Origin: Rhyzopertha dominica | Lineage: Eukaryota > Arthropoda > Insecta > Coleoptera > Bostrichidae | Length of the DNA: 64,000 nucleotides | Direction of reading: 5' to 3' | NCBI GenBank assembly: GCA_025024175.1 | Contig: QCXZ01000001.1 | Span: forward strand, 40,108,942 to 40,172,941 | Shown here: piece after piece, positions 11,136 to 24,512 of the stretch | Numbering within the stretch: position 1 is the stretch's first letter | Layout of the letters: each line of letters opens with the position of its first letter | Position numbers and translations under genes: made by a program | Notes under the pieces: model-generated | The model's database searches: none | What the model saw: only the letters and a program-made list of their open reading frames with translations | What the model was told of the DNA's origin: nothing

Positions 11136-14100
11136 ACGCGTGTGTTGTCGCCTTGTATGGCGTATCGCAGCGATTCGGCATTAAAAAGGTGTTAGATGTT
11201 TCCGACAGATATATGGAGTGTATTACCTATTGGTTAATTTATCTTTCTAAACCTAACGCAGACTTTATATATTGCTTGTCTAGACGAGAACACACAACTG
11301 GCAGTTTCTAAGCTTTTGATCATGAGTTATTTCAAAACTGTATCAAGCAATTGTATTGCTACTGGTAAGCATGTATGANAAATTTAAATGCACATAATGG
11401 TGCAAACGCGTGTTTTGTCGCCTTGTATGGCTTATCGTAGCGATTCGGCATTAACAAGGTGTTAGATGTTTGCGACAGATAGATGGAGTATATCCCCTAA
11501 TGGTTAGTTTAGCTTTCTAAATCTAATGCAGACGAGATATCATGCTTGTCTAGAAGAGAACCCACAACTGGCATGTCTAAGCTTTTGATTATGAGGTATT
11601 TCCAAACTGCATAAAGCAATTGTATTTCAACTGGTAAGTATATATAACAAATTTAAATGCACATCATGGAGCAAACGCGTGTTTTGTCGCCTTGTATGGC
11701 GTATCGTAGCGATTCAGCAATAACAAAGTGTTAGATGTTTCCGACAGATAGATGGAGTATATCCCCTAATGGTAAGTTTAGCTTTCTAAAATTAATGCAG
11801 ACGTAATATCTCGCTTATCTAGAAGAGAACACACAACTGGCATGTCTAAGCTTTTGATTATGAGGCATTCCCAAATTGCATCAAGCAATTGTATTGCTAC
11901 TGGTAAGTATATATAACAAATTTAAATGCACATAATGGTACAAACGCGTGTTTGGTCGCCTTGTATGGCTTATCGTAGCGATTCGGCATTAGCAAAGTGT
12001 TAGATGTTTCCGACAGATAGATGGAGTGTATCACTTAATGATTAACTTAGCTTTCTAAAGCTAACGCATAGGTGATATATTGCTTGTCTAGACGAGAACA
12101 CACAACTGGCAGTGTCTAAGCTTTTGATGATGTGGTAATTCCAAATATTGCATCGAGCAATTGTATTGCTACTGGTAAGTATATATAACACACTCAAATG
12201 CACATAATGGAACAAACGCGTGTGTTGTCGCCTTGTATGGCGTATCGCAGCGATTCGGCATTAAAAAGGTGTTAGATGTTTCCGACAGATATATGGAGTG
12301 TATTACCTATTGGTTAATTTATCTTTCTAAACCTAACGCAGACTTTATATATTGCTTGTCTAGACGAGAACACACAACTGGCAGTTTCTAAGCTTTTGAT
12401 NNTGAGTTATTTCAAAACTGTATCAAGCAATTGTAATGCTACTGGTAAGTATGTATGACAAATTTAAATGCACATAATGGTGCAAACGCGTGTTCTGCCG
12501 CCTTGTACGGCTTATCGTAGCGATTCGGCATTAACAAGGTGTTAGATGTTTGCGACAGATAGATGGAGTATATCCCCTAATGGTTAGTTTAGCTTTCTAA
12601 AACTAATGCAGACGAGATATCATGCTTGTCTAGAAGAGAACACACAACTGGCATGTCTAAGCTTTTGATTATGAGGTATTTCCAAACTGCATAAAGCAAT
12701 TGTATTGCAACTGGTAAGTATATATAACAAATTTAAATGCACATCATGGAGCAAACGCGTGTTTTGTCGCCTTGTATGGCGTATCGTAGCGATTCAGCAA
12801 TAACAAAGTGTTAGATGTTTCCGACAGATAGATGGAGTATATCCCCTAATGGTTAGTTTAGCTTTCTAAAACTAATGCAGACGAGATATCTTGCTTGTCT
12901 AGAAGAGAACACACAACTGACATGTCTAAGCTCCTGATTATGAGGTATTTCCAAACAGCATAGAGCAATTGTATTGCTACTGGTAAGTATATATAACAAA
13001 TTTAAATGCGCATAATGGTACAAACACTTGCTTTTCGCCTTGTATGCCGTAGCGTAGCGATTCGGCATTAAAAAAGTGTTAGATGTTTCCGACAGATAGA
13101 TGGGTGTATCACCTAATGGTTAATTTAGTATTTCCAATTTGCAACAGCAATTGTATTGCTACTGGTAGGTATATACAACAAATTTAAATGGACATCATGG
13201 TGCAAATGCGTGTTTGGTCGCCTTGTATGGCTTATCGCAGCGATTCGGCATTAACAAAGTGTTAGATGTTTCGGACAGATAGATGGAGTATATCCCCTAA
13301 TGGTTAGTTTAGCTTTCTAAAACTAATGCAGACGAGATATCATGCTTGTCTAGAAGAGAACACACAACTGGCATGTCTAAGCTTTTGATTATGAGGTATT
13401 TCCAAACTGCATAAAGCAATTGTATTGCAACTGGTAAGTATATATAGCAAATTTAAATGCACATCATGGAGCAAACGCGTGTTTTGTCGCCTTGTATGGC
13501 GTATCGTAGCGATTCAGCAATAACAAAGTGTTAGATGTTTCCGACAGATAGATGGAGTATATCCCCTAATGGTAAGTTTAGCTTTCTAAAATTAATGCAG
13601 ACGTAATATCTCGCTTATCTAGAAGAGAACACACAACTGGCATGTCTAAGCTTTTGATTATGAGGCATTCCCAAATTGCATCAAGCAATTGTATTGCAAC
13701 TGGTAAGTATATATAACAAATTTAAATGCACATCATGGAGCAAACGCGTGTTTTGTCGCCTTGTATGGTGTATCGTAGCGATTCAGCAATAACAAGTGTT
13801 AGATGTTTCCGACAGATAGATGGAGTATATCCCCTAATGGTAAGTTTAGCTTTCTAAAATTAATGCAGACGTAATATCTCGCTTATCTAGAAGAGAACAC
13901 ACAACTGGCATGTCTAAGCTTTTGATTATGAGGCATTCCCAAATTGCATCAAGCAATTGTATTGCTACTGGTAAGTATATATAACAAATTTAAATGCACA
14001 TAATGGTACAAGCGCGTGTTTGGTCGCCTTGTATGGCTTATCGTAGCGATTCGGCATTAACAAGGTGTTAGATGTTTGCGACAGATAGATGGAGTATATC

Positions 14101-17100
14101 CCCTAATGGTTAGTTTAGCTTTCTAAAACTAATGCAGACGTGATATATTGCTTGTCTAGACGAGAACACACAACTGGCAGTGTCTAAGCTTTTGATGATG
14201 TGGTAATTCCAAATATTGCATCGAGCAATTGTATTGCTACTGGTAAGTATATATAACACACTCAAATGCACATAATGGAACAAACGCGTGTGTTGTCGCC
14301 TTGTATGGCGTATCGCAGCGATTCGGCCTTAAAAAGGTGTTAGATGTTTCCGACAGATATATGGAGTGTATTACCTATTGGTTAATTTATCTTTCTAAAC
14401 CTAACGCAGACTTTATATATTGCTTGTCTAGACGAGAACACACAACTGGCAGTTTCTAAGCTTTTGATCATGAGTTATTTCAAAACTGTATCAAGCAATT
14501 GTATTGCTACTGGTAAGTATGTATGACAAATTTAAATGCACATAATGGTGCAAACGCGTGTTTTGTCGCCTTGTATGGCTTATCGTAGCGATTCGGCATT
14601 AACAAGGTGTTAGATGTTTGCGACAGATAGATGGAGTATATCCCCTAATGGTTAGTTTAGCTTTCTAAAACTAATGCAGACGAGATGTCATGCTTGTCTA
14701 GAAGAGAATACACAACTGGCATGTCTAAGCTTTTGATTATGAGGTATTTCCAAACTGCATAAAGCAATTGTATTGCAACTGGTAAGTATATATAACAAAT
14801 TTAAATGCACATCATGGAGCAAACGCGTGTTTTGTCGCCTTGTATGGCGTATCGTAGCGATTCAGCAATAACAAAGTGTTAGATGTTTCCGACAGATAGA
14901 TGGAGTATATCCCCTAATGGTAAGTTTAGCTTTCTAAAATTAATGCAGACGTAATATCTCGCTTATCTAGAAGAGAACACACAACTGGCATGTCTAAGCT
15001 TTTGATTATGAGGCATTCCCAAATTGCATCAAGCAATTGTATTGCTACTGGTAAGTATATATAACAAATTTAAATGCACATAATGGTACAAACGCGTGTT
15101 TGGTCGCCTTGTATGGCTTATCGTAGCGATTCGGCATTAGCAAAGTGTTAGATGTTTCCGACAGATAGATGGAGTATATCCCCTAATGGTAAGTTTAGCT
15201 TTCTAAAATTAATGCAGACGTAATATCTCGCTTATCTAGAAGAGAACACACAACTGGCATGTCTAAGCTTTTGATTATGAGGCATTCCCAAATTGCATCA
15301 AGCAATTGTATTGCTACTGGTAAGTATATATAACAAATTTAAATGCACATAATGGTACAAACGCGTGTTTGGTCGCCTTGTATGGCTTATCGTAGCGATT
15401 CGGCATTAACAAGGTGTTAGATGTTTGCGACAGATAGATGGAGTGTATCACTTAATGATTAACTTAGCTTTCTAAAGCTAACGCATAGGTGATATATTGC
15501 TTGTCTAGACGAGAACACACATCTGGCAGTGTCTAAGCTTTTGATGATGTGGTATTTCCAAATATTGCATCGAGCAATTGTATTGCTACTGGTAAGTATA
15601 TATAACACACTCAAATGCACATAATGGAACAAACGCGTGTGTTGTCGCCTTGTATGGCGTATCGCAGCGATTCGGCATTAAAAAGGTGTTAGATGTTTCC
15701 GACAGATATATGGAGTGTATTACCTATTGGTTAATTTATCTTTCTAAACCTAACGCAGACTTTATATATTGCTTGTCTAGACGAGAACACACAACTGGCA
15801 GTTTCTAAGCTTTTGATCATGAGTTATTTCTAAACTGTATCAAGCAATTGTATTGCTACTGGTAAGTATGTATGACAAATTTAAATGCACATAATGGTGC
15901 AAACGCGTGTTTTGTCGCCTTGTATGGCTTATCGTAGCGATTCGGCATTAACAAGGTGTTAGATGTTTGCGACAGATAGATGGAGTATATCCCCTAATGG
16001 TTAGTTTAGCTTTCTAAAACTATGCAGACGNGATATCTTNCTTGTCTAGAAGAGAACACACAACTGGCATGTCTAAGCTTTTGATTATGAGGTATTTCCA
16101 AACTGCATAAAGCAATTTTATTGCAACTGGTAAGTATATATAACAAATTTAAATGCACATCATGGAGCAAACGCGTGTTTTGTCGCCTTGTATGGCGTAT
16201 CGTAGCGATTCAGCAATAACAAAGTGTTAGATGTTTCCGACAGATAGATGGAGTATATCCCCTAATGGTTAGTTTAGCTTTCTAAAACTAATGCAGACGA
16301 GATATCTTGCTTGTCTAGAAGAGAACACACAACTGACATGTCTAAGCTCCTGATTATGAGGTATTTCCAAACTGCATAGAGCAATTGTATTGCTACTGGT
16401 AAGTATATATAACAAATTTAAATGCGCATAATGGTACAAACACTTGCTTTTCGCCTTGTATGCCGTAGCGTAGCGATTCGGCATTAAACAAGTGTTAGAT
16501 GTTTCCGACAGATAGATGGGTGTATCACCTAATGGTTAATTTAGTATTTCCAATTTGCAACAGCAATTGTATTGCTACTGGTAGGTATATACAACAAATT
16601 TAAATGGACATCATGGTGCAAATGCGTGTTTGGTCGCCTTGTATGGCTTATCGCAGCGATTCGGCATTAACAAAGTGTTAGATGTTTCGGACAGATAGAT
16701 GGAGTATATCCCCTAATGGTTAGTTTAGCTTTCTAAAACTATGCAGACGTGATATCTTCCTTGTCTAGAAGAGAACACACAACTGGCATGTCTAAGCTTT
16801 TGATTATGAGGTATTTCCAAACTGCATAAAGCAATTTTATTGCAACTGGTAAGTATATATAACAAATTTAAATGCACATCATGGAGCAAACGCGTGTTTT
16901 GTCGCCTTGTATGGCGTATCGTAGCGATTCAGCAATAACAAAGTGTTAGATGTTTCCGACAGATAGATGGAGTATATCCCCTAATGGTTAGTTTAGCTTT
17001 CTAAAACTAATGCAGACGAGATATCTTGCTTGTCTAGAAGAGAACACACAACTGACATGTCTAAGCTCCTGATTATGAGGTATTTCCAAACTGCATAGAG

Positions 17101-17878
17101 CAATTGTATTGCTACTGGTAAGTATATATAACAAATTTAAATGCGCATAATGGTACAAACACTTGCTTTTCGCCTTGTATGCCGTAGCGTAGCGATTCGG
17201 CATTAAACAAGTGTTAGATGTTTCCGACAGATAGATGGGTGTATCACCTAATGGTTAATTTAGTATTTCCAATTTGCAACAGCAATTGTATTGCTACTGG
17301 TAGGTATATACAACAAATTTAAATGGACATCATGGTGCAAATGCGTGTTTGGTCGCCTTGTATGGCTTATCGCAGCGATTCGGCATTAACAAAGTGTTAG
17401 ATGTTTCGGACAGATAGATGGAGTATATCCCCTAATGGTTAGTTTAGCTTTCTAAAACTAATGCAGACGAGATATGCTTGTCTAGAAGAGAACACACAAC
17501 TGGCATGTCTAAGCTTTTGATTATGAGGTATTTCCAAACTGCATAACGCAATTGTATTGCAACTGGTAAGTATATATAGCAAATTTAAATGCACATCATG
17601 GAGCAAACGCGTGTTTTGTCGCCTTGTATGGCGTATCGTAGCGATTCAGCAATAACAAAGTGTTAGATGTTTCCGACAGATAGATGGAGTATATCCCCTA
17701 ATGGTAAGTTTAGCTTTCTAAAATTAATGCAGACGTAATATCTCGCTTATCTAGAAGAGAACACACAACTGGCAGTGTCTAAGCTTTTGATGATGTGGTA
17801 ATTCCAAATATTGCATCGAGCAATTGTATTGCTACTGGTAAGTATATATAACACACTCAAATGCACATAATGGAACAA
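11136..17878 (+). repeat. Satellite super-repeat, copy 1 (~6.74 kb)
   Basis: Two monomers marked by GCGTATCGCAGCG and an AAAAAGG tract lie at 11136 and 12216. The same pair returns at 17879 and 18959, an offset of 6743 both times. Rare variants are shared at the same offset: AAGCATGTATG (11368 and 18111) and GAACCCACAACT (11558 and 18301). This copy includes a 719-bp three-monomer block in tandem (about 16,172-16,890, then about 16,891-17,607). Confidence 0.85.
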
Positions 17879-20800
17879 ACGCGTGTGTTGTCGCCTTGTA
17901 TGGCGTATCGCAGCGATTCGGCATTAAAAAGGTGTTAGATGTTTCCGACAGATATATGGAGTGTATTACCTATTGGTTAATTTATCTTTCTAAACCTAAC
18001 GCAGACTTTATATATTGCTTGTCTAGACGAGAACACACAACTGGCAGTTTCTAAGCTTTTGATCATGAGTTATTTCAAAACTGTATCAAGCAATTGTATT
18101 GCTACTGGTAAGCATGTATGACAAATTTAAATGCACATAATGGTGCAAACGCGTGTTTTGTCGCCTTGTATGGCTTATCGTAGCGATTCGGCATTAACAA
18201 GGTGTTAGATGTTTGCGACAGATAGATGGAGTATATCCCCTAATGGTTAGTTTAGCTTTCTAAATCTAATGCAGACGAGATATCATGCTTGTCTAGAAGA
18301 GAACCCACAACTGGCATGTCTAAGCTTTTGATTATGAGGTATTTCCAAACTGCATAAAGCAATTGTATTTCAACTGGTAAGTATATATAACAAATTTAAA
18401 TGCACATCATGGAGCAAACGCGTGTTTTGTCGCCTTGTATGGCGTATCGTAGCGATTCAGCAATAACAAAGTGTTAGATGTTTCCGACAGATAGATGGAG
18501 TATATCCCCTAATGGTAAGTTTAGCTTTCTAAAATTAATGCAGACGTAATATCTCGCTTATCTAGAAGAGAACACACAACTGGCATGTCTAAGCTTTTGA
18601 TTATGAGGCATTCCCAAATTGCATCAAGCAATTGTATTGCTACTGGTAAGTATATATAACAAATTTAAATGCACATAATGGTACAAACGCGTGTTTGGTC
18701 GCCTTGTATGGCTTATCGTAGCGATTCGGCATTAGCAAAGTGTTAGATGTTTCCGACAGATAGATGGAGTGTATCACTTAATGATTAACTTAGCTTTCTA
18801 AAGCTAACGCATAGGTGATATATTGCTTGTCTAGACGAGAACACACAACTGGCAGTGTCTAAGCTTTTGATGATGTGGTAATTCCAAATATTGCATCGAG
18901 CAATTGTATTGCTACTGNTAAGTATATATAACACACTCAAATGCACATAATGGAACAAACGCGTGTGTTGTCGCCTTGTATGGCGTATCGCAGCGATTCG
19001 GCATTAAAAAGGTGTTAGATGTTTCCGACAGATATATGGAGTGTATTACCTATTGGTTAATTTATCTTTCTAAACCTAACGCAGACTTTATATATTGCTT
19101 GTCTAGACGAGAACACACAACTGGCAGTTTCTAAGCTTTTGATCATGAGTTATTTCAAAACTGTATCAAGCAATTGTAATGCTACTGGTAAGTATGTATG
19201 ACAAATTTAAATGCACATAATGGTGCAAACGCGTGTTCTGCCGCCTTGTACGGCTTATCGTAGCGATTCGGCATTAACAAGGTGTTAGATGTTTGCGACA
19301 GATATTGTATTGCAACTGGTAAGTATATATAACAAATTTAAATGCACATCATGGAGCAAACGCGTGTTTTGTCGCCTTGTATGGCGTATCGTAGCGATTC
19401 AGCAATAACAAAGTGTTAGATGTTTCCGACAGATAGATGGAGTATATCCCCTAATGGTTAGTTTAGCTTTCTAAAACTAATGCAGACGAGATATCTTGCT
19501 TGTCTATAAGAGAACACACAACTGACATGTCTAAGCTCCTGATTATGAGGTATTTCCAAACAGCATAGAGCAATTGTATTGCTACTGGTAAGTATATATA
19601 ACAAATTTAAATGCGCATAATGGTACAAACACTTGCTTTTCGCCTTGTATGCCGTAGCGTAGCGATTCGGCATTAAAAAAGTGTTAGATGTTTCCGACAG
19701 ATAGATGGGTGTATCACCTAATGGTTAATTTAGTATTTCCAATTTGCAACAGCAATTGTATTGCTACTGGTAGGTATATACAACAAATTTAAATGGACAT
19801 CATGGTGCAAATGCGTGTTTGGTCGCCTTGTATGGCTTATCGCAGCGATTCGGCATTAACAAAGTGTTAGATGTTTCGGACAGATAGATGGAGTATATCC
19901 CCTAATGGTTAGTTTAGCTTTCTAAAACTAATGCAGACGAGATATCATGCTTGTCTAGAAGAGAACACACAACTGGCATGTCTAAGCTTTTGATTATGAG
20001 GTATTTCCAAACTGCATAAAGCAATTGTATTGCAACTGGTAAGTATATATAGCAAATTTAAATGCACATCATGGAGCAAACGCGTGTTTTGTCGCCTTGT
20101 ATGGTGTATCGTAGCGATTCAGCAATAACAGTGTTAGATGTTTCCGACAGATAGATGGAGTATATCCCCTAATGGTAAGTTTAGCTTTCTAAAATTAATG
20201 CAGACGTAATATCTCGCTTATCTAGAAGAGAACACACAACTGGCATGTCTAAGCTTTTGATTATGAGGCATTCCCAAATTGCATCAAGCAATTGTATTGC
20301 TACTGGTAAGTATATATAACAAATTTAAATGCACATAATGGTACGAGCGCGTGTTTGGTCGCCTTGTATGGCTTATCGTAGCGATTCGGCATTAACAAGG
20401 TGTTAGATGTTTGCGACAGATAGATGGAGTATATCCCCTAATGGTTAGTTTAGCTTTCTAAAACTAATGCAGACGTGATATATTGCTTGTCTAGACGAGA
20501 ACACACAACTGGCAGTGTCTAAGCTTTTGATGATGTGGTAATTCCAAATATTGCATCGAGCAATTGTATTGCTACTGGTAAGTATATATAACACACTCAA
20601 ATGCACATAATGGAACAAACGCGTGTGTTGTCGCCTTGTATGGCGTATCGCAGCGATTCGGCCTTAAAAAGGTGTTAGATGTTTCCGACAGATATATGGA
20701 GTGTATTACCTATTCGTTAATTTATCTTTCTAAACCTAACGCAGACTTTATATATTGCTTGTCTAGACGAGAACACACAACTGGCAGTTTCTAAGCTTTT

Positions 20801-22693
20801 GATCATGAGTTATTTCAAAACTGTATCAAGCAATTGTATTGCTACTGGTAAGTATGTATGACAAATTTAAATGCACATAATGGTGCAAACGCGTGTTTTG
20901 TCGCCTTGTATGGCTTATCGTAGCGATTCGGCATTAACAAGGTGTTAGATGTTTGCGACAGATAGATGGAGTATATCCCCTAATGGTTAGTTTAGCTTTC
21001 TAAAACTAATGCAGACGAGATGTCATGCTTGTCTAGAAGAGAATACACAACTGGCATGTCTAAGCTTTTGATTATGAGGTATTCCAAACTGCATAAAGCA
21101 ATTGTATGCAACTGGTAAGTATATATAACAAATTTAAATGCACATCATGGAGCAAACGCGTGTTTTGTCGCTTGTATGGCGTATCGTAGCGATTCAGCAA
21201 TAACAAAGTGTTAGATGTTTCCGACAGATAGATGGAGTATATCCCCTAATGGTAAGTTTAGCTTTCTAAAATTAATGCAGACGTAATATCTCGCTTATCT
21301 AGAAGAGAACACACAACTGGCATGTCTAAGCTTTTGATTATGAGGCATTCCCAAATTGCATCAAGCAATTGTATTGCTACTGGTAAGTATATATAACAAA
21401 TTTAAATGCACATAATGGTACAAACGCGTGTTTGGTCGCCTTGTATGGCTTATCGTAGCGATTCGGCATTAGCAAAGTGTTAGATGTTTCCGACAGATAG
21501 ATGGAGTATATCCCCTAATGGTAAGTTTAGCTTTCTAAAATTAATGCAGACGTAATATCTCGCTTATCTAGAAGAGAACACACAACTGGCATGTCTAAGC
21601 TTTTGATTATGAGGCATTCCCAAATTGCATCAAGCAATTGTATTGCTACTGGTAAGTATATATAACAAATTTAAATGCACATAATGGTACAAACGCGTGT
21701 TTGGTCGCCTTGTATGGCTTATCGTAGCGATTCGGCATTAACAAGGTGTTAGATGTTTGCGACAGATAGATGGAGTGTATCACTTAATGATTAACTTAGC
21801 TTTCTAAAGCTAACGCATAGGTGATATATTGCTGTCTAGACGAGAACACACATCTGGCAGTGTCTAAGCTTTTGATGATGTGGTATTTCCAAATATTGCA
21901 TCGAGCAATTGTATTGCTACTGGTAAGTATATATAACACACTCAAATGCACATAATGGAACAAACGCGTGTGTTGTCGCCTTGTATGGCGTATCGCAGCG
22001 ATTCGGCATTAAAAAGGTGTTAGATGTTTCCGACAGATATATGGAGTGTATTACCTATTGGTTAATTTATCTTTCTAAACCTAACGCAGACTTTATATAT
22101 TGCTTGTCTAGACGAGAACACACAACTGGCAGTTTCTAAGCTTTTGATCATGAGTTATTTCTAAACTGTATCAAGCAATTGTATTGCTACTGGTAAGTAT
22201 GTATGACAAATTTAAATGCACATAATGGTGCAAACGCGTGTTTTGTCGCCTTGTATGGCTTATCGTAGCGATTCGGCATTAACAAGGTGTTAGATGTTTG
22301 CGACAGATAGATGGAGTATATCCCCTAATGGTTAGTTTAGCTTTCTAAAACTAATGCAGACGAGATATCTTGCTTGTCTAGAAGAGAACACACAACTGAC
22401 ATGTCTAAGCTCCTGATTATGAGGTATTTCCAAACTGCATAGAGCAATTGTATTGCACTGGTAAGTATATATAACAAATTTAAATGGCGCATAATGTACA
22501 AACACTTGCTTTTCGCCTTGTATGCCGTAGCGTAAGCGATTCGGCATTAAACAAGTGTTAGATGTTTCCGACAGATAGATGGTGTATCACCTAATGGTTT
22601 AATTAGTATTTCCAATTTGCAACAGCAATTGTATTCTACTGTAGGTATATACAACAAATTTAAATGGACATCATGGTGCAAATGCGTGTTTGG
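17879..22693 (+). repeat. Satellite super-repeat, copy 2, with deletions, cut by the gap
   Basis: This is the second copy of the ~6.7-kb unit. Relative to copy 1 it lacks 138 bp at about 19,304, where the junction falls inside a monomer. It lacks one whole monomer near 20.1 kb and another near 22.3 kb. The offset to copy 1 falls stepwise from 6743 to 6605, then to about 6335, then to about 6063. The last ~250 bases before the gap show many single-base losses and gains against otherwise near-identical monomers. Confidence 0.83.
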
Positions 22694-22793
22694 NNNNNNN
22701 NNNNNNNNNNNNNNNNNNNNNNNNNNNNNNNNNNNNNNNNNNNNNNNNNNNNNNNNNNNNNNNNNNNNNNNNNNNNNNNNNNNNNNNNNNNNN
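22694..22793. other. Assembly gap, 100 N
   Basis: This is exactly 100 N, the usual placeholder for a gap of unknown size. It hides the satellite edge, about 1.2 kb of the Gypsy A 3' LTR, and any target duplication on that side. Confidence 0.98.
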
Positions 22794-23359
22794 GAAGCGA
22801 TAGCAATATCGATAAGTATACGATAAGATAGATGAGAACCGAAAAGGAAAGAAAATAAAAGAGCCCTAAAATATTAAAGAGGGTATTAATACTCGTTCGA
22901 TTAATTAGTATTTTACTCACTATAGTTGGTGTGCGGCTCTGATTGCAGAAATATTCGTGGCAAATCTTGTCGATAACCAAAATCCCAAAATGGTCACGTG
23001 TGGATGTTCAATAATGCAAAATCAACCATTCAGCCAATTCCAAAAGCCCAACTAACATCCACCAGTCTAATTGAAGATTTTCCAAGCGGATCCCACTATG
23101 GTAACCAATCGATGGTCTATTTACTTAGAAAAATCTTCCCAAAAATCGACAATACCACGTTCTCACATTCAATTCGCAACAGGTCAAAATGCCAAAGGAA
23201 AGAGAAATTCTTTCCGCTGTCAAGTGACTCGCTCACGCGCAAGCGTTAGGCTTAACGGCGGAAGTGTCTGCAGTACCGATGTAATGGTTTCAGGTTCACT
23301 GTGTACAACGAGAAGCCTACGCGCCAGGCGTGAGCGACTGACAAAATATGAATGTTACA
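22794..23359 (-). repeat. Gypsy A 3' LTR (5' part only, cut by the gap)
   Basis: This segment aligns directly with 30,432-31,003. On the minus strand it begins TGTAACATTCAT immediately after a purine-rich tract, as expected for an LTR start. Differences from the other LTR are mostly 1-4 base indels. Roughly the last 1.2 kb of this LTR falls in the gap. Confidence 0.9.
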
Positions 23360-23371
23360 ATCCCCCTTCAC
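23360..23371 (-). other. Polypurine tract of Gypsy A
   Basis: On the minus strand the sequence GTGAAGGGGGAT directly precedes the LTR start TGTAAC. This is the expected position of the primer for plus-strand DNA synthesis. Confidence 0.7.
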
Positions 23372-24512
23372 CTAGAAAGAGGTAAATTTCCTCAAATTTA
23401 CCGAGCGAGTAAGCTTACGAGCTATCAAAACCCCATTAATGTCAACAATTCAAAGATAAAACTTGCCAACCAACATTTCAACATGAGCAATTTCCAATAA
23501 ACAACAAGGTTGGAAAGGAAGGCGATTCAAAGAGAAAAAAGGTTCAAAACACAACGGTAGACGTCCAAGGCAATTCTCAATATTACGAGGGAATTCACCG
23601 CAGTAATCTGCTGTCACAATTCCGCATCAAGCGACGATATTCAAGCAACAAATCAAATCAATAAGCCAGAATATTATAAATGTGAGGGCAGGAAAGTCGC
23701 AAATGCGAAGGTACTACAATAACCATCAATCATTGCCACCCACAAAAACAGCGAAGAAACTACTAGCGAATAACCACGCCAAGCAACAAGAATTACTCAA
23801 CAAGTCAAAGCTATCTAGGCAAGATTATAAGTCTAGAGTACAATATCGACGTTATACCGAGTGCAAACACAAACAGTCACAAAAGGTGGTATTCAAGAAC
23901 CAATAAACGAAGGTCTCGCCGAGTTATGTGCGAGAGCCAACATACTAGGTCTCGCCAAGGTGGTAAGCGAGAGCCAACACACTAGGTCTCGCCGAGGTGG
24001 TAAGCGAGAGCCAACACACTAGGTCTCGCCGAGGTGGTAAGCGAGAGCCGTGGCCCCAACCAACGCCACGAGCGGTAGCGCGCTTCCAATATACAACTAA
24101 CGCTCCCCCCCAAAAAAATATACGAAGTACATATGCAAATCTTAAGGAACAATCGAATCAGAAATACGAGCTTATTCTCCTATCCACACGCAGGGAAAAC
24201 ACCAACAAATTTCGCTGTAGTAAATCCGCCAAAGGCGACAATGTCCAAGCCATCAATCAACCAAATCAACAATCCAACTAGGCAAGGGCAACCAATAGGG
24301 TTGTGACCATCAAATCCACAAATGTGTAAACACAACTCAAAAAAAATGACCACACCCATACAGCGACAAGCAAAACAATTTCCCTACGGTAACCAAGAGG
24401 AACGGCTCGCAATTCTTCAAGTCACCAATAGTGCACACTTTTGCGACAATACAACAGACAAGAAAAATCAATCATACGTAAAGGAAAGGCAAAATCAGAA
24501 CCGAGATGTGAA
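23372..24512 (-). other. Gypsy A untranslated segment between pol and the 3' LTR
   Basis: This is about 1.1 kb with no retroelement domain and no envelope-like frame. The small plus-strand frames here are stop-poor but A-rich and have no motif. The 37-bp tandem repeat described separately lies within it. Confidence 0.6.
23911..24052 (-). repeat. 37-bp tandem repeat, about four copies
   Basis: Copies starting AGGTCTCGCC begin at 23911, 23947, 23984 and 24021, with a period of 36-37 bp. The first differs from the rest in its middle and the last is cut short. The repeat sits between pol and the 3' LTR of Gypsy A. Confidence 0.9.

Larger units (their letters stand above)
11136..22693 (+). repeat. 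Satellite array, ~269-bp monomers with higher-order structure
   Basis: There are about 44 head-to-tail monomers. Using the ACGCG anchor, the first copies start at 11136, 11406, 11675, 11944, 12216, 12486, 12755 and 13024, spaced 269-272 bp. Each monomer contains a CGCCTTGTATGG block, a CGATTC(A/G)GC block, GTGTTAGATGTTT, a TCTAGA-containing segment and ACTGGTAAGTAT. Several monomer types recur in a fixed order. A short 182-bp form occurs five times. Short minus-strand frames of 71 codons recur in one monomer type and are by-products of the repeat. The right end is an assembly gap, so the true length is unknown. Confidence 0.97.

Noticed and set aside
12853..13068. A 71-codon minus-strand frame repeated at 12,853, 16,269, 16,988, 19,458 and 22,332
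   Set aside because: It lies wholly inside one satellite monomer type and its short-form partner. The copies are identical because the array is homogenised, and there is no domain or start context to support a protein.
23911..24052. Short regular repeats resembling a CRISPR array
   Set aside because: The 37-bp units are contiguous with no unique spacers, and they lie inside a eukaryotic retrotransposon.
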